A DNA stretch of 64,000 nucleotides from JAMXLJ01 sp036558745. Its GTDB lineage: Bacteria; Actinomycetota; Acidimicrobiia; IMCC26256; JAMXLJ01. Below, in pieces: positions 25,264-33,984 of this stretch. The translations under genes were made by a program, and so were the position numbers. The stretch spans positions 62,001 through 126,000 of the forward strand of contig DATBEZ010000091.1 in NCBI GenBank assembly GCA_036558745.1, given 5' to 3'. Below the pieces are notes generated by a model. That model was not told where the DNA came from. It saw nothing but the letters and a program-made list of their open reading frames with translations, and did not search any database. Within the stretch, counting starts at the first letter, position 1. Each line of letters begins with the position of its first letter.

Positions 25264-26406
25264 ATGCGTGTGTTGGTGTTGGGTGGAGGGTTCGGCGGCC
25301 TCGAGTTGACCGCTCGATTGTCCGAGGCGCTCGCGGACGAGGTCGAGGTGGTGCTGATCGACCAGGCCGACGGGTTCGTGTTCGGCTTCTCGAAATTGGA
25401 TGTCATGTTCGGCCGCACCGTCGCCGACGCGGTGCGCCATCCCTACCGTGACGTCGTGAAGCCCGGCGTGCGCTTCGTCCAGACCGCGGTGCGGGCCATC
25501 GATCCGACGGCCCGCGCGGTGGACACGGATGCGGGCCGTTTCGACGCCGACGTGATGGTCGTCGCGCTCGGCGCCGACCTGGATCCGGCCGCGACGCCCG
25601 GACTGGTGGAGGGTGGCCACGAGTTCTACACGGTCGACGGCGCGTTCGCGGTGCGCGACGTGCTGGAACGCTTCAGCGGGGGCCGGGTGGTGGTCGGGGT
25701 GACATCGACGCCGTTCAAGTGTCCGCCGGCGCCGAGCGAGACGGCGCTCTTGGTGCACGACTACCTCAGCGGGCGCAACCTGCGCGACGACTCCGAGGTC
25801 TCGTTGGTCATGCCGTTGCCGGTCCCCATCCCACCATCGCCCGACGCGTCGTCTGCGCTTCTCGAGGCGTTCGCGGCGCGCGACATCCACTGGCATCCGA
25901 ACCAGCAGGTCCGCGCCCTCGATCCCGAGCGCAAGTTGGTCCTGCTCGGCGACGGCAGCGAGCTCCCGTACGACCTGTTCCTCGGTGTGCCGGTGCACCG
26001 CGCGCCGTCGGTCGTTGCGGAGTCGCCGCTCTGCGTCGACGGCTGGATCCCGGTGGACCCGTCGACCCTCGAGACGACCTTTCCCGGCGTGTACGCGGTG
26101 GGTGACGTCACGAGCGTGGGAACCCCGAAAGCCGGTGTGTTCGCCGAGGGCCAGGCCGCGGTCGTCGCCGACGAGATCATCGCGTCACACCGCGGCGGTG
26201 CGGATGTGGCCGGCTACGACGGCAACGGCGTGTGCTACATCGAGTTCGGTGACGAGCTCGTGGCCAAGGTCGACGTGACGTTCCGGAGCGGGGAGCGGCC
26301 GGCCGGCTTCCTGGAGGGGCCGTCGGCCGCCTACGCCGCCGACAAGTCGGAGTTCGGGTCGAACCGCATCCGACGGTGGTTCGCCCGCGAGTGGGTCAGC
26401 TTCTGA
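25264..26406 (+). CDS. FAD-dependent oxidoreductase, sulfide:quinone-reductase-like
   Basis: A 380-residue two-dinucleotide-fold flavoprotein. The N-terminal FAD motif is VLVLGGGFGGLELTARL and the second FAD contact is FPGVYAVGDVTSVG near residue 280. One conserved SQR/FCSD-like cysteine is seen in STPFKCPPAPSE; the second cysteine of true SQR is not obvious. It may oxidise sulfide or a quinol, or be a general NADH-type dehydrogenase. It is 81 bases after the peroxiredoxin gene, in the same direction. Confidence 0.8.
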   Translation: MRVLVLGGGFGGLELTARLSEALADEVEVVLIDQADGFVFGFSKLDVMFGRTVADAVRHPYRDVVKPGVRFVQTAVRAIDPTARAVDTDAGRFDADVMVVALGADLDPAATPGLVEGGHEFYTVDGAFAVRDVLERFSGGRVVVGVTSTPFKCPPAPSETALLVHDYLSGRNLRDDSEVSLVMPLPVPIPPSPDASSALLEAFAARDIHWHPNQQVRALDPERKLVLLGDGSELPYDLFLGVPVHRAPSVVAESPLCVDGWIPVDPSTLETTFPGVYAVGDVTSVGTPKAGVFAEGQAAVVADEIIASHRGGADVAGYDGNGVCYIEFGDELVAKVDVTFRSGERPAGFLEGPSAAYAADKSEFGSNRIRRWFAREWVSF

Positions 26407-26432
26407 TTCCGGGCGCGACGAGTGACGCGCGA

Positions 26433-26461
26433 TTGCCACCGTCACGGGCCTGACGTATAAG
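26433..26461 (+). promoter_or_regulatory. Promoter of the 26465 VOC gene
   Basis: TTGCCA (26433-26438) and TATAAG (26456-26461) are 17 bases apart. Transcription would begin near 26468, at or next to the second of two tandem GTG codons (26465, 26468). The mRNA is therefore probably leaderless, which actinobacteria translate well. Confidence 0.5.
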
Positions 26462-26464
26462 CGA

Positions 26465-26884
26465 GTGGTGACCGGTGACGCGCCGCCGGGGTACCCGCAG
26501 ATCACCCCGCTGCTGTTCTACGACGATGTCGGCAATGCAGCCGATTGGCTCGCGCGCGCGTTCGGGTTCGACATCAAGATCCGTTCCGAGGGACCCGATG
26601 GCGTGGTCGCGTTCGCCTCGGTGCGGCTGGCGGAGGGCGTTGTGATGCTCTCCCGCACTGACGGTGCCTACCGGAGCCCGGCGGCTCTCAGCCACCCGTC
26701 GGAGCTGACCTATGTCTACGTCCCCGACGTGGATCGGCACTTCGAGCACGCCCGAAGCCACGGCGCACACATCGTCTCGGAGCCGCAGGATCAGCCCTAC
26801 GGAGACCGCAGCTACACCGCAGCCGACCCGGAAGGGCATCGCTGGACCTTCGCGCAGCTCGTCGCGGACGTTCCCCACGCGTGA
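26465..26884 (+). CDS. VOC-family protein (glyoxalase/bleomycin-resistance fold, PhnB-like)
   Basis: A 139-residue single-domain VOC protein with the paired beta-alpha-beta units (ITPLLFYDDVGNAADWLARAFGF, then SYTAADPEGHRWTFAQ). Such proteins bind metal ions and small ligands, or sequester drugs; the role here is unknown. It lies just before the enediyne-type locus, but its own promoter suggests it is separate. GTG 26468 is a credible alternative start for a leaderless transcript. Confidence 0.8.
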   Translation: MVTGDAPPGYPQITPLLFYDDVGNAADWLARAFGFDIKIRSEGPDGVVAFASVRLAEGVVMLSRTDGAYRSPAALSHPSELTYVYVPDVDRHFEHARSHGAHIVSEPQDQPYGDRSYTAADPEGHRWTFAQLVADVPHA

Positions 26885-26918
26885 TCGCGAGCGCGCCCGC
26901 GCCTCGGGATCGATCCGG

Positions 26919-27029
26919 TCAGTGGGCCGCCCAGCCTGCGAACGTCGCCACGAAGAGCAGATGCAGCAGAATCGTGGCGAGGACGACGTAGGCCGCGTAC
27001 GCCATCGCGTCTGGTGCGCGCTGTCGCAT
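26919..27029 (-). CDS. Predicted 36-residue single-helix membrane peptide
   Basis: An unannotatable small frame from the ATG at 27029. It has a short polar head (MRQRAPDAM) followed by one hydrophobic helix (AAYVVLATILLHLLFVATFA) and a short tail. The composition is not that of a random GC-rich frame. The upstream ribosome site is weak. The gap from 26885 to 27206 contains nothing else coding that I can support. Divergent from unbL. Confidence 0.4.
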   Translation of the reverse strand: MRQRAPDAMAYAAYVVLATILLHLLFVATFAGWAAH

Positions 27030-27043
27030 CCGCTGAGGATCGA

Positions 27044-27112
27044 TCGCGCGTCGTAAGCGGACAAGCCCGCTTTCCGACGCGCAACTGATGGCTCGTACTC
27101 AGTCGCGCGTCG
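27044..27112. repeat. Three CGCGCGTCG half-sites with a hairpin, upstream of unbL
   Basis: TCGCGCGTCG occurs at 27044-27053 and 27103-27112, and its inverse CGACGCGC at 27075-27082. The first two also fold into a long stem (GCGCGTCG and AAGCGG against CCGCTT and CGACGCGC, 27046-27082, with a small bulge). The copies are spaced about 30 bases, near three helical turns. They lie 40-110 bases before the likely unbL -10 (GATAAT, 27154-27159), a suitable place for activator sites. No protein can be assigned. Confidence 0.4.
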
Positions 27113-27206
27113 GACGCCGCGTCTGGCACTAGTCACTCCGAACCCGACGTACCGATAATGCGACGGATCTCGGCGGCGAGGCACGTTCCGTTGCGGGAGG
27201 GCGTCG

Positions 27207-28244
27207 ATGCGACATCGCGAGTCCACGATTCTCGTACCCGGTGGAACGCGTGCCGACCCGCCGATCGAATCGGTCGAGCGCCGCCGCCTCGGCTCGCGTG
27301 TCGCGTCTGCCGTTCGCGTGAAGCTGCTCGGTATCGGACCCGAGGAGGCCGAGTTCGCGCGGCGCGGCTTCCCGGAGGCTGATCCCGTCAAGCAGCAGTG
27401 GTTGGAACGAGCAGGGAAGACCTTCGTCTCCGGATACCGCGTCGCGCTCGCGTCGGACCCGGGCCCAGTGCTCGACGCCGCGCTCGAGCAGCACGAGCGC
27501 GATGTTCGCGGCTTCGCGTATGAAGGTGCGGCGATGGGACTCGCGCTCCGTGACGCGATCTCCCCGCTTCACCACTCACGCTTCCGCCGGTTCGTCGACG
27601 ATCACGACGAGCACGTCTACATGATCCACGTCGGCATGGGGTGGGCGCTGGCGCGCCTACGTCGCGACGTACGACGCCCGCTCACGCGCCTCGATCCGCT
27701 CCTTGGTTGGCTCGCGGTCGACGGTGTGGGCTTCCACACGGGCTACTTCGAGCCGAATCGCTTCTTCGCGACGACGCAGCCAGCCGCGCCGACCCCGATC
27801 GGCTACGCGGCCCGCGTGTTCGACCAGGGGCTCGGCCGGAGCCTGTGGTTCTTCGCGGGTGCCGACGTCGAGCGGGTTGCGGCACACGTTCGAGCCTTTC
27901 CGCCGGGGCGGCGCGACGACCTGTGGAGTGGTATCGGCCTGGCGGCGACCTACGCGGGCGGCTGCTCGCGAGACGAGCTGTCACGACTCCAGGACCTCGC
28001 CGGCGCCTCGGTAGGGCACCTCGCGCAGGGTGCTGTGTTCGCGGCCGGTGCGCGACGACGGGCACGAAACGTCGTTGCGCCCAACGAAGTCGCGTGCAGT
28101 GTGCTCGCCGGCATGACCGTCGACGAGGCGGCAGAACTGGCCGAGAGCTCGGTGCCCTCGGTCGTGGCGGCCGTGCCCGGTGAGCCGATCTACGAAACGT
28201 GGCGCGCACGCATCCGGTCGCGGTTCGCGAGCGCAGCGCGATGA
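27207..28244 (+). CDS. unbL: Enediyne biosynthesis protein, DUF1702 (UnbL/E3)
   Basis: A 345-residue member of DUF1702, a family conserved in enediyne clusters and rarely found away from them. Visible conserved stretches include GFAYEGAAMGLAL, HVYMIHVGMGWALARL, DGVGFHTGYF and VFDQGLGRSLWF. The biochemical role is not established; it is thought to act with UnbV and UnbU after the PKS. The ATG follows GGGAGGGCG. A GATAAT -10 at 27154-27159 fits a promoter. Its stop overlaps unbV by 4 bases. Confidence 0.88.
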   Translation: MRHRESTILVPGGTRADPPIESVERRRLGSRVASAVRVKLLGIGPEEAEFARRGFPEADPVKQQWLERAGKTFVSGYRVALASDPGPVLDAALEQHERDVRGFAYEGAAMGLALRDAISPLHHSRFRRFVDDHDEHVYMIHVGMGWALARLRRDVRRPLTRLDPLLGWLAVDGVGFHTGYFEPNRFFATTQPAAPTPIGYAARVFDQGLGRSLWFFAGADVERVAAHVRAFPPGRRDDLWSGIGLAATYAGGCSRDELSRLQDLAGASVGHLAQGAVFAAGARRRARNVVAPNEVACSVLAGMTVDEAAELAESSVPSVVAAVPGEPIYETWRARIRSRFASAAR

Positions 28245-30157
28245 CAGGGGTTCGCTCGCTGCTCCTCCGGATCGTCACCCCGGCGACAGCCGTCGTGATC
28301 GCGCTGGTGATGTTCCAGGTCGCGACGCTTCCCTCCGTCTCGTCGGCGGCCGAGCGGTCTGCGGTCGAGCGGTTCCATTTCACGGCACTGTCCATGCCCA
28401 ACGACATGACCCCGGGCTGGCGCAGCGTACGCACGGTGAACCCGTCCCTCGGACGGATCCGGAGCTGGATCTCGTCTGTCGGGGCAGGCGTCGCGCTCGC
28501 GGACGTCGATGGAGACGGCCTGTCGAACGACTTGTGCATGGTCGACCCGCGTGTGGATCGCGTGAGTGTCGCTCCAGCGCCTGGGACAGGGGCGCGCTAC
28601 CCGTCGTTCTCGTTGACACCCACGGGTCTCCGGTACGACGACACCATGGCCCCGATGGGTTGCATCCCCCGCGACCTGAACGGAGACGGCTGGACCGACT
28701 TCTTCGTCTACTACTGGGGGCGGTCGCCGATCCTCTTCTTCCGAGATCCCGACCGGCCGCTCGGTGCCGATGCATTCGAAGCGCGCGAGCTCGTGCCGTC
28801 GGTTCCACGCTGGTTCACGAACGCCGCGACCCTCGCGGACCTCGACGGCGACGGGCACGTCGACATCGTCGTTGCGAACTACTTCCCCGACGGTGCACGT
28901 GTTCTCGATCCCCGCGCGCACGACAGCGAGCAGATGCAGGACTCGATGTCGCGCGCCTACAACGGCGGAGGGAAGCACTTCTTCCTCTGGCAACGGCCAG
29001 CTGCGTCCACCGCTTCGGTGCCGTTCCGCGAGGTTCCGAGCGGCCTCAGCCACAACGCGGATCACGGATGGACCTTGGCGGTCGCGGCACGCGATCTCGA
29101 CGGCGATCTCCTGCCCGAGGTCTACCTCGCCAACGACTTCGGTCCGGATCGTCTTCTCTACAACGAGTCCGCGCCGGGTCATCTCCGCTTCCGGATCGTC
29201 GAAGGAACCCAGCGCTTCACGACGCCGAAGTCGAAAGTGCTCGGCCGCGACTCGTTCAAGGGGATGGGCGTCGACTTCGGCGACCTGAACGGAGACGGGA
29301 AGCCCGACATGGTGGTGAGCAACATCACCAATCCGTACGCGCTCCAGGAGAGCAACTTCGCCTTTGTCGCGCACGGCGCGATGGGTCAGATGCGCTCGGG
29401 CCACGCGCCGTACTCCGACGAGAGTGAAGGGCTCGGCTTGGCACGTTCGGGGTGGGGTTGGGACGTGAAGCTCGCCGACTTCGACAACGACGGTACGCCC
29501 GAGGTGGTTCAGGCAACGGGCTTCCTGAAGGGGACGGTCAATCGGTGGCCCGAGCTCCAGGAGCTCGCGATGTCCAACGACGACGTCGTCCGACATCCGA
29601 ACCTCTGGCCGCACTTCGGCCCTGGTGACGATTTGAGCGGGCACCAAGGCGTCCGGTTCTTCGTACGGGTCGACGGCAGGTACGTCGACGTCGCGAAGGC
29701 CCTCGGTTTGACGATCGGCACCGTCGATCGCGGCATCGCGGTCGCGGACGTCTACGGCAACGGCAATCTCGACCTGGCCGTCGCCAACCAGTGGGACCAG
29801 TTCGCGTTCTACCGCAACGACTGCCCGCGTTGCGGCCGGTCCTTGGAACTTCGACTCGTACGCAGGAACGCGTCCGGCCCGACGGTTGTCGATCAACAAG
29901 TCGCAGCCGGTGCCGCGACGACGGCGTTCGGCGCCACTGCCACCGTCCTGTTGCCGGACGGCCGGCGTCTCGAGGACGAGGTGGACGGCGGCAACGGCCA
30001 CTCGGGCAAGCGGAGCGAGGAGCTGCACTTCGGGCTCGGCTCGGACTCGCGGCCGCTCGAGGTCCGCGTGGCGTGGCGAGACGCTCAGGGCGTCGTCCAC
30101 GCAACGGTGCTGTCGCTGTCGCCGGGCCGACACGTCGTCGTTCTCGGCGATGGGTGA
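28241..30157 (+). CDS. unbV: Enediyne-associated FG-GAP protein, ASPIC/UnbV
   Basis: A 638-residue exported or membrane-anchored beta-propeller protein. The N-terminal hydrophobic segment (about residues 8-32) is a signal peptide or anchor. Seven FG-GAP/VCBS-type calcium loops follow, including ADVDGDGLSND, RDLNGDGWTD, ADLDGDGHVD, GDLNGDGKPD and ADFDNDGTPE. The C-terminal ASPIC_UnbV domain starts near CPRCGRSLELRL. The start overlaps the unbL stop (ATGA), which also excludes the longer upstream frame. The family is part of the conserved enediyne cassette; its exact role is unknown. Confidence 0.9.
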   Translation: MTGVRSLLLRIVTPATAVVIALVMFQVATLPSVSSAAERSAVERFHFTALSMPNDMTPGWRSVRTVNPSLGRIRSWISSVGAGVALADVDGDGLSNDLCMVDPRVDRVSVAPAPGTGARYPSFSLTPTGLRYDDTMAPMGCIPRDLNGDGWTDFFVYYWGRSPILFFRDPDRPLGADAFEARELVPSVPRWFTNAATLADLDGDGHVDIVVANYFPDGARVLDPRAHDSEQMQDSMSRAYNGGGKHFFLWQRPAASTASVPFREVPSGLSHNADHGWTLAVAARDLDGDLLPEVYLANDFGPDRLLYNESAPGHLRFRIVEGTQRFTTPKSKVLGRDSFKGMGVDFGDLNGDGKPDMVVSNITNPYALQESNFAFVAHGAMGQMRSGHAPYSDESEGLGLARSGWGWDVKLADFDNDGTPEVVQATGFLKGTVNRWPELQELAMSNDDVVRHPNLWPHFGPGDDLSGHQGVRFFVRVDGRYVDVAKALGLTIGTVDRGIAVADVYGNGNLDLAVANQWDQFAFYRNDCPRCGRSLELRLVRRNASGPTVVDQQVAAGAATTAFGATATVLLPDGRRLEDEVDGGNGHSGKRSEELHFGLGSDSRPLEVRVAWRDAQGVVHATVLSLSPGRHVVVLGDG

Positions 30158-30169
30158 GGGGGTTCACGA

Positions 30170-31189
30170 ATGGTGAAGACCGCGGATCGACCCGACGTCG
30201 CGGCGCCAGCCGTCGAGCGCCCTGCACCTGATGTGCGCACCATCGCGCTTCGGCGCTTCGCGATCTCGATCACCGTCTTCAACGTCGTCGGGCATCTCTT
30301 CTTGGGCTTCGAGCAGTCGTGGGCTCAGCCTGTCGTGGCGCTCATCGTCGCGTACACGCTGGAGGTCGGATTCGAGGCCTTGAACTCGATGTGCACGAGC
30401 CGCACGCCTCGCTTCGTCGGAGGGTCCGGAGACTTCGTGAACTTCCTCTTGCCGGCGCACATCACGGGCCTGGCGATCGCCATGCTGATCTATCCGAACA
30501 GCGAGCTCGGCGTGATCGCGTTCGCGGTCTCGGTCGCGATCGGTTCGAAGTGGGTGTTCCGGATCCGGATCAACGGTGCGCCGCGGCACTTCCTGAACCC
30601 ATCGAACTTCGGGATCGTGGTCACGCTCCTGCTCTGGCCGTGGGTCTCGATCGCGCCGCCGTACCACTTCACCGAGAACCTGGCCGGTCCGCTCGATTGG
30701 ATCCTGCCGCTGGCGATCCTGATCAGCGGGCTCATGCTCAACGTGAAGCTGACGCGAAGAGGTCCGCTGATCGCCGGCTGGATCGGCGGGTTCGCCGGAC
30801 AGGCCGTTGCCCGAGCAGCGATCTTCGGGACCCCGGTTGTCGCCGGTCTCACACCGATGACGGGGGTCGCGTTCGTTCTCTTCAGCAACTACATGGTCAC
30901 GGACCCGTCGACGACGCCGACCCGCGCGCGCCCCCAGTTCGTCTTCGGGATCGCAACGGCGGCTACGTACGGCGCGCTGGTCGCGCTGCACATCGTGTTC
31001 GGGCTCTTCTTCTCTCTGGTCATCGTGTGCGTCACACGCGGCGCCTTGATCGAGGTAGCCAACCTTCGTGTTGCGCTCGCACGGTCGCGTTCGGGACACA
31101 TGCGGTCGCGGTCCGGTGCGCTGGCGCCGGAGCCCGCGATCCCGGCACCGGTTGCGGCCGGCGCCGGTATCCCGTCCGCGTCTCCGTAG
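30170..31189 (+). CDS. unbU: Enediyne biosynthesis membrane protein UnbU
   Basis: A 339-residue integral membrane protein with about seven hydrophobic helices between residues 27 and 300. Distinct motifs such as INGAPRHFLNPSNFGIVVTL and FSNYMVTDPSTTPTRARPQ resemble the RnfD/NqrB fold, as known for UnbU. The C-terminus is Ala/Pro-rich. It lies 12 bases after unbV, completing the unbL-unbV-unbU trio. It may serve electron transfer or transport during maturation; that is inference from fold only. Confidence 0.88.
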   Translation: MVKTADRPDVAAPAVERPAPDVRTIALRRFAISITVFNVVGHLFLGFEQSWAQPVVALIVAYTLEVGFEALNSMCTSRTPRFVGGSGDFVNFLLPAHITGLAIAMLIYPNSELGVIAFAVSVAIGSKWVFRIRINGAPRHFLNPSNFGIVVTLLLWPWVSIAPPYHFTENLAGPLDWILPLAILISGLMLNVKLTRRGPLIAGWIGGFAGQAVARAAIFGTPVVAGLTPMTGVAFVLFSNYMVTDPSTTPTRARPQFVFGIATAATYGALVALHIVFGLFFSLVIVCVTRGALIEVANLRVALARSRSGHMRSRSGALAPEPAIPAPVAAGAGIPSASP

Positions 31190-31270
31190 AGAAGCGGCCG
31201 CACGCCTTCGGACGAGGCGCGCAAGTGCAGCACGTCCACGGTCGGACGCGCAGTGTCGGCGCGACGTGTC

Positions 31271-31299
31271 TTGTTCGTGTACGCGAGCCTTCGGATAAT
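31271..31299 (+). promoter_or_regulatory. Promoter upstream of the 31447 gene
   Basis: TTGTTC (31271-31276) and GATAAT (31294-31299) with a 17-base spacer. The same GATAAT hexamer is found before unbL (27154) and before the PKS gene (50362). The rest of the 257-base gap (31190-31446) shows no coding signal. Confidence 0.5.
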
Positions 31300-31446
31300 C
31301 ACGGAAGCCGACGGTGAAGCTGACGTCACCACGTCTTCATGAACCGCCGAGTCGCGACGGGCATGGTTGCGCAATCGGCGTGTCGCCCGTCCGATGGTCA
31401 CGAGAGGAACGTGTCTCCGCTCGTCGGATATGGAAGGAAGTCTGCC

Positions 31447-32424
31447 TTGGCCGCCAAGACGATTTATCGCAACGAGTCCCTCATCCAAGTTGACCGGTAT
31501 CAGACGGACGAGGCCAGGGCCGAGGCGCTGGTCGAGGGTCTCCGGAACAAGTGGGTGTACCTGCGCGGCGAGAACCACGCCGGTGACTACCCCGTCGAGA
31601 TCCTGAGGACCGCTCGCAAGAACTCGAACGGTTCCAACAGCGTCGAGGTCGTCGAGGTCTTCAAGTGGAAGTCGATCGAGGACCGTGAGTACGCGAAGGG
31701 AACCGAGCAGTACCAGGCCGTGCTCGAGGACCTCGCCGCGCTGACGACCAACGAGACGTCATCGGGCATCTTCACCGAGTCGGTGCGCGGCTTCAGCCCC
31801 AACTTCCCCGACCAAGGGGGGATGGAGCTCCTGCGCGGCGTGTGTTCGTGCTTGCTGACGATCGACGGGTATGTCGAGGACTACCCGATGAGCGTCAAGA
31901 ACGGGTCGGTGCTGATGCATCGCAGCCCAGGCATGGACTTCGACGGTGACGGTCACCGCGAGATGCACCTGGCGATCCTCTACCACGGTGGGGACATCGT
32001 CGAAGCAAGCCTCGGGCCGATCCGCGTCGCTCAGAACTTCAACGTTCCGAACGACGGCATCGTGCGCTCGCGCAACATCGGCTCGAACGACTTCCCGGCG
32101 ACCGCGATCTGGCGTGTCGGGTGGGCGATCCAGACCGAGCTCGGACGGATCATCACCGACCCCGACACCCCGCTCGTGTTCGGGCCCGCGGAGGTCAAGC
32201 ACTACCCGCCGGTCGGTACCGAGTTCCACTCCACTACCGGGCCGGTGAAGCTCTTCATGGAGAGCACCGGGAAGAAGGTCGGGACGCTGACGCCGGGCCA
32301 ACTCACCGCGTTCGACATCATCGTCACGCGCGACGACGAGGTCTACGCGGACCACTTGAACCAGCCGTCTGAGGGGATCCTCACGCTGCTCAAGGAGCGC
32401 ACCGAGGCGCTCGCGACGGCCTAG
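31447..32424 (+). CDS. Unrecognised 325-residue protein of the enediyne-type locus
   Basis: I do not recognise this protein. From the TTG at 31447 (GGAAGGAAG upstream) it begins with AAKTIYRNESLIQVDRYQTD. It is hydrophilic, has no signal peptide or membrane segment, and is rich in beta-strand-like stretches (CSCLLTIDGYVEDYPM, EMHLAILYHGGDIVEASLGP). Composition is less Ala/Arg-rich than its neighbours, and Asn/Glu content is high. It has its own promoter and is followed by a VOC gene after 74 bases. It could be one of the small conserved enediyne-cluster families of unknown role, but I cannot assign it. Confidence 0.75.
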   Translation: MAAKTIYRNESLIQVDRYQTDEARAEALVEGLRNKWVYLRGENHAGDYPVEILRTARKNSNGSNSVEVVEVFKWKSIEDREYAKGTEQYQAVLEDLAALTTNETSSGIFTESVRGFSPNFPDQGGMELLRGVCSCLLTIDGYVEDYPMSVKNGSVLMHRSPGMDFDGDGHREMHLAILYHGGDIVEASLGPIRVAQNFNVPNDGIVRSRNIGSNDFPATAIWRVGWAIQTELGRIITDPDTPLVFGPAEVKHYPPVGTEFHSTTGPVKLFMESTGKKVGTLTPGQLTAFDIIVTRDDEVYADHLNQPSEGILTLLKERTEALATA

Positions 32425-32498
32425 CTGTCCCATTCCTGCGTCCGGTGGGGGCCCGAACGGCCCCCGCCGGACGACCGGGCACTTCGAGAGACGACGCG

Positions 32499-33320
32499 AT
32501 GACCGCCACGACGATTCGAAGCCGACCAGCGCCCCGTCGGGCTGGAGGTCGCACCCAGCGACCCTTGCTCATCGTCGCGCTCACGACCACGAGTCTCGCG
32601 ACGGAGCGTGCGTTCTTCGACGAGCACGTGCAGGTCCCTCGGTTCGAACAGGTCGTCGACACGTCGGCGCACGACGCCCGAGCGAGCTACGACGCCGCGA
32701 CCGCGATCGTCACCCTGTCCGAGAACGGATCAGAGGTGCGCAGTGAGCACGAGCCCGCCGCGGCCCGGCTTCATCTCGCAGTTCCAGGACTCGACGACGT
32801 CGCCGAGCGCCTTCGAGGTGCCGGATACACAACGCAGGACGTCGGGGCCGGAGCGATCCGACTTCGGGACGGCGATGGCCGGATCTTCATGTTGCGCCAC
32901 GGCGTCAGGCACTACCTCGACGTGATCGACCTCTTCGTCGCCGACGTGACTGCTTCCGAGGACTTCTACTGCGGTGTGCTGGGCCTTCCACGTCTCGTCC
33001 ACAACGACTGGGAGTCCGTCGTGTCGGCCGGTCGCGTCGTTGTGCGCCTGAAGAAGGGCGATCCTCCGCGCGGCACCGAGAGCTTCACGCTGGCGTTCCA
33101 TTCCGGGGACCTCGACAGCGACGTCGCGACCATGGCGCGTGAGGGCGTCACGCTCGACGGCCCGCGGTCGAGCGGTCGGGCAGGCCTGACCGCCGGTCTC
33201 CGCGACCCGGACGGGCACCGGCTCTCGCTGTACGAGCCGTCACCGAGCTACCTCGATCGCCGCAGCGCGAAGGTCGGCGACCTCGTGACGGGGTCGCTGC
33301 ATACGCCGGCGCATCGTTGA
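32499..33320 (+). CDS. Two-domain VOC-family protein, candidate self-resistance
   Basis: A 273-residue protein with two VOC modules: a weaker N-terminal one (about 25-135) and a clear C-terminal one (about 140-255) with VIDLFVADVTASEDFYCGVLGL and the metal-ligand strand DPDGHRLSLYEPS. VOC proteins of the bleomycin-resistance fold bind and shield enediynes in some producers (TnmS proteins for tiancimycin), so sequestration is a reasonable guess. An extradiol-dioxygenase role is the alternative. It resembles the VOC protein at 59652 in length and motifs, suggesting paralogues. Confidence 0.78.
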   Translation: MTATTIRSRPAPRRAGGRTQRPLLIVALTTTSLATERAFFDEHVQVPRFEQVVDTSAHDARASYDAATAIVTLSENGSEVRSEHEPAAARLHLAVPGLDDVAERLRGAGYTTQDVGAGAIRLRDGDGRIFMLRHGVRHYLDVIDLFVADVTASEDFYCGVLGLPRLVHNDWESVVSAGRVVVRLKKGDPPRGTESFTLAFHSGDLDSDVATMAREGVTLDGPRSSGRAGLTAGLRDPDGHRLSLYEPSPSYLDRRSAKVGDLVTGSLHTPAHR

Positions 33321-33399
33321 CGGACGCGACGCGGACTCATCGACAACGAGCGCGCGCTGGACCAGGACGCACGCGACTCCCGAGCGAGAGGGACGAATC

Positions 33400-33984
33400 A
33401 TGACCGTAGCGCCTGAGCTCGCGATCGAGAGCGAGGAGCTCGACCTCACGATTCCGATGAGCGGACGCTTCTTCCGCATCCGCCCGGTGGAGCCTCGCGA
33501 CGTCGACGCGCTCTATGAGATCGCGTTGAACCCGGAAGTCTCGTATCGCTGGCGCTATCGCGGCTTCCATCCGACTCGCGAGAAGTTCGAGGCCGACCTC
33601 AAGGCGTTCATCTTTTGCGCGATGACGGTCACGTCCGTGAAGACCGACGAGGTCGTGGGTCTGCTCATCTCGTACTACCAGGACCCCCGAAACATGCACG
33701 CGTACTTCGGTTCGCTCTTCGATCCGAAGTACCTCAAGCGGGGCGTCTCGATCGAAGCGGTGTTGCTGTTCTGCAACTACCTCTTCAGCACGTGGCCGTT
33801 CCGCAAGCTCTACATGGAGATCTCGGAGTTCAACATCGAGCTCATCGGAAGCGGCAAGGGTCGCAACTTCGAAGTCGAGGGGAGACTCAAGGACCACGAG
33901 TTCTACAAGGGCCGGTACTGGGACAAGCTCACGCTCGCCGTCTACCGGCCCGAGCACCTCGGCGGGGCGGCCCGGCCCGCGTGA
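33400..33984 (+). CDS. GNAT-family N-acetyltransferase
   Basis: A 194-residue GNAT-fold protein. The N-terminal strand-helix unit reads FFRIRPVEPRDVDALYEIAL. The central sheet has VGLLISYYQDPRNMHAYFGSL, and the RimJ/RimL-like C-terminal part (LFSTWPFRKLYMEISEFNIE, then FEVEGRLKDHEFYKGRYWD) is clear. The acetyl-CoA loop is degenerate (KYLKRGVSIEAV). It may acylate an amine of the product or protect a target. The ATG follows GAGAGGGACGAATC. It overlaps the next gene by 4 bases. Confidence 0.8.
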   Translation: MTVAPELAIESEELDLTIPMSGRFFRIRPVEPRDVDALYEIALNPEVSYRWRYRGFHPTREKFEADLKAFIFCAMTVTSVKTDEVVGLLISYYQDPRNMHAYFGSLFDPKYLKRGVSIEAVLLFCNYLFSTWPFRKLYMEISEFNIELIGSGKGRNFEVEGRLKDHEFYKGRYWDKLTLAVYRPEHLGGAARPA

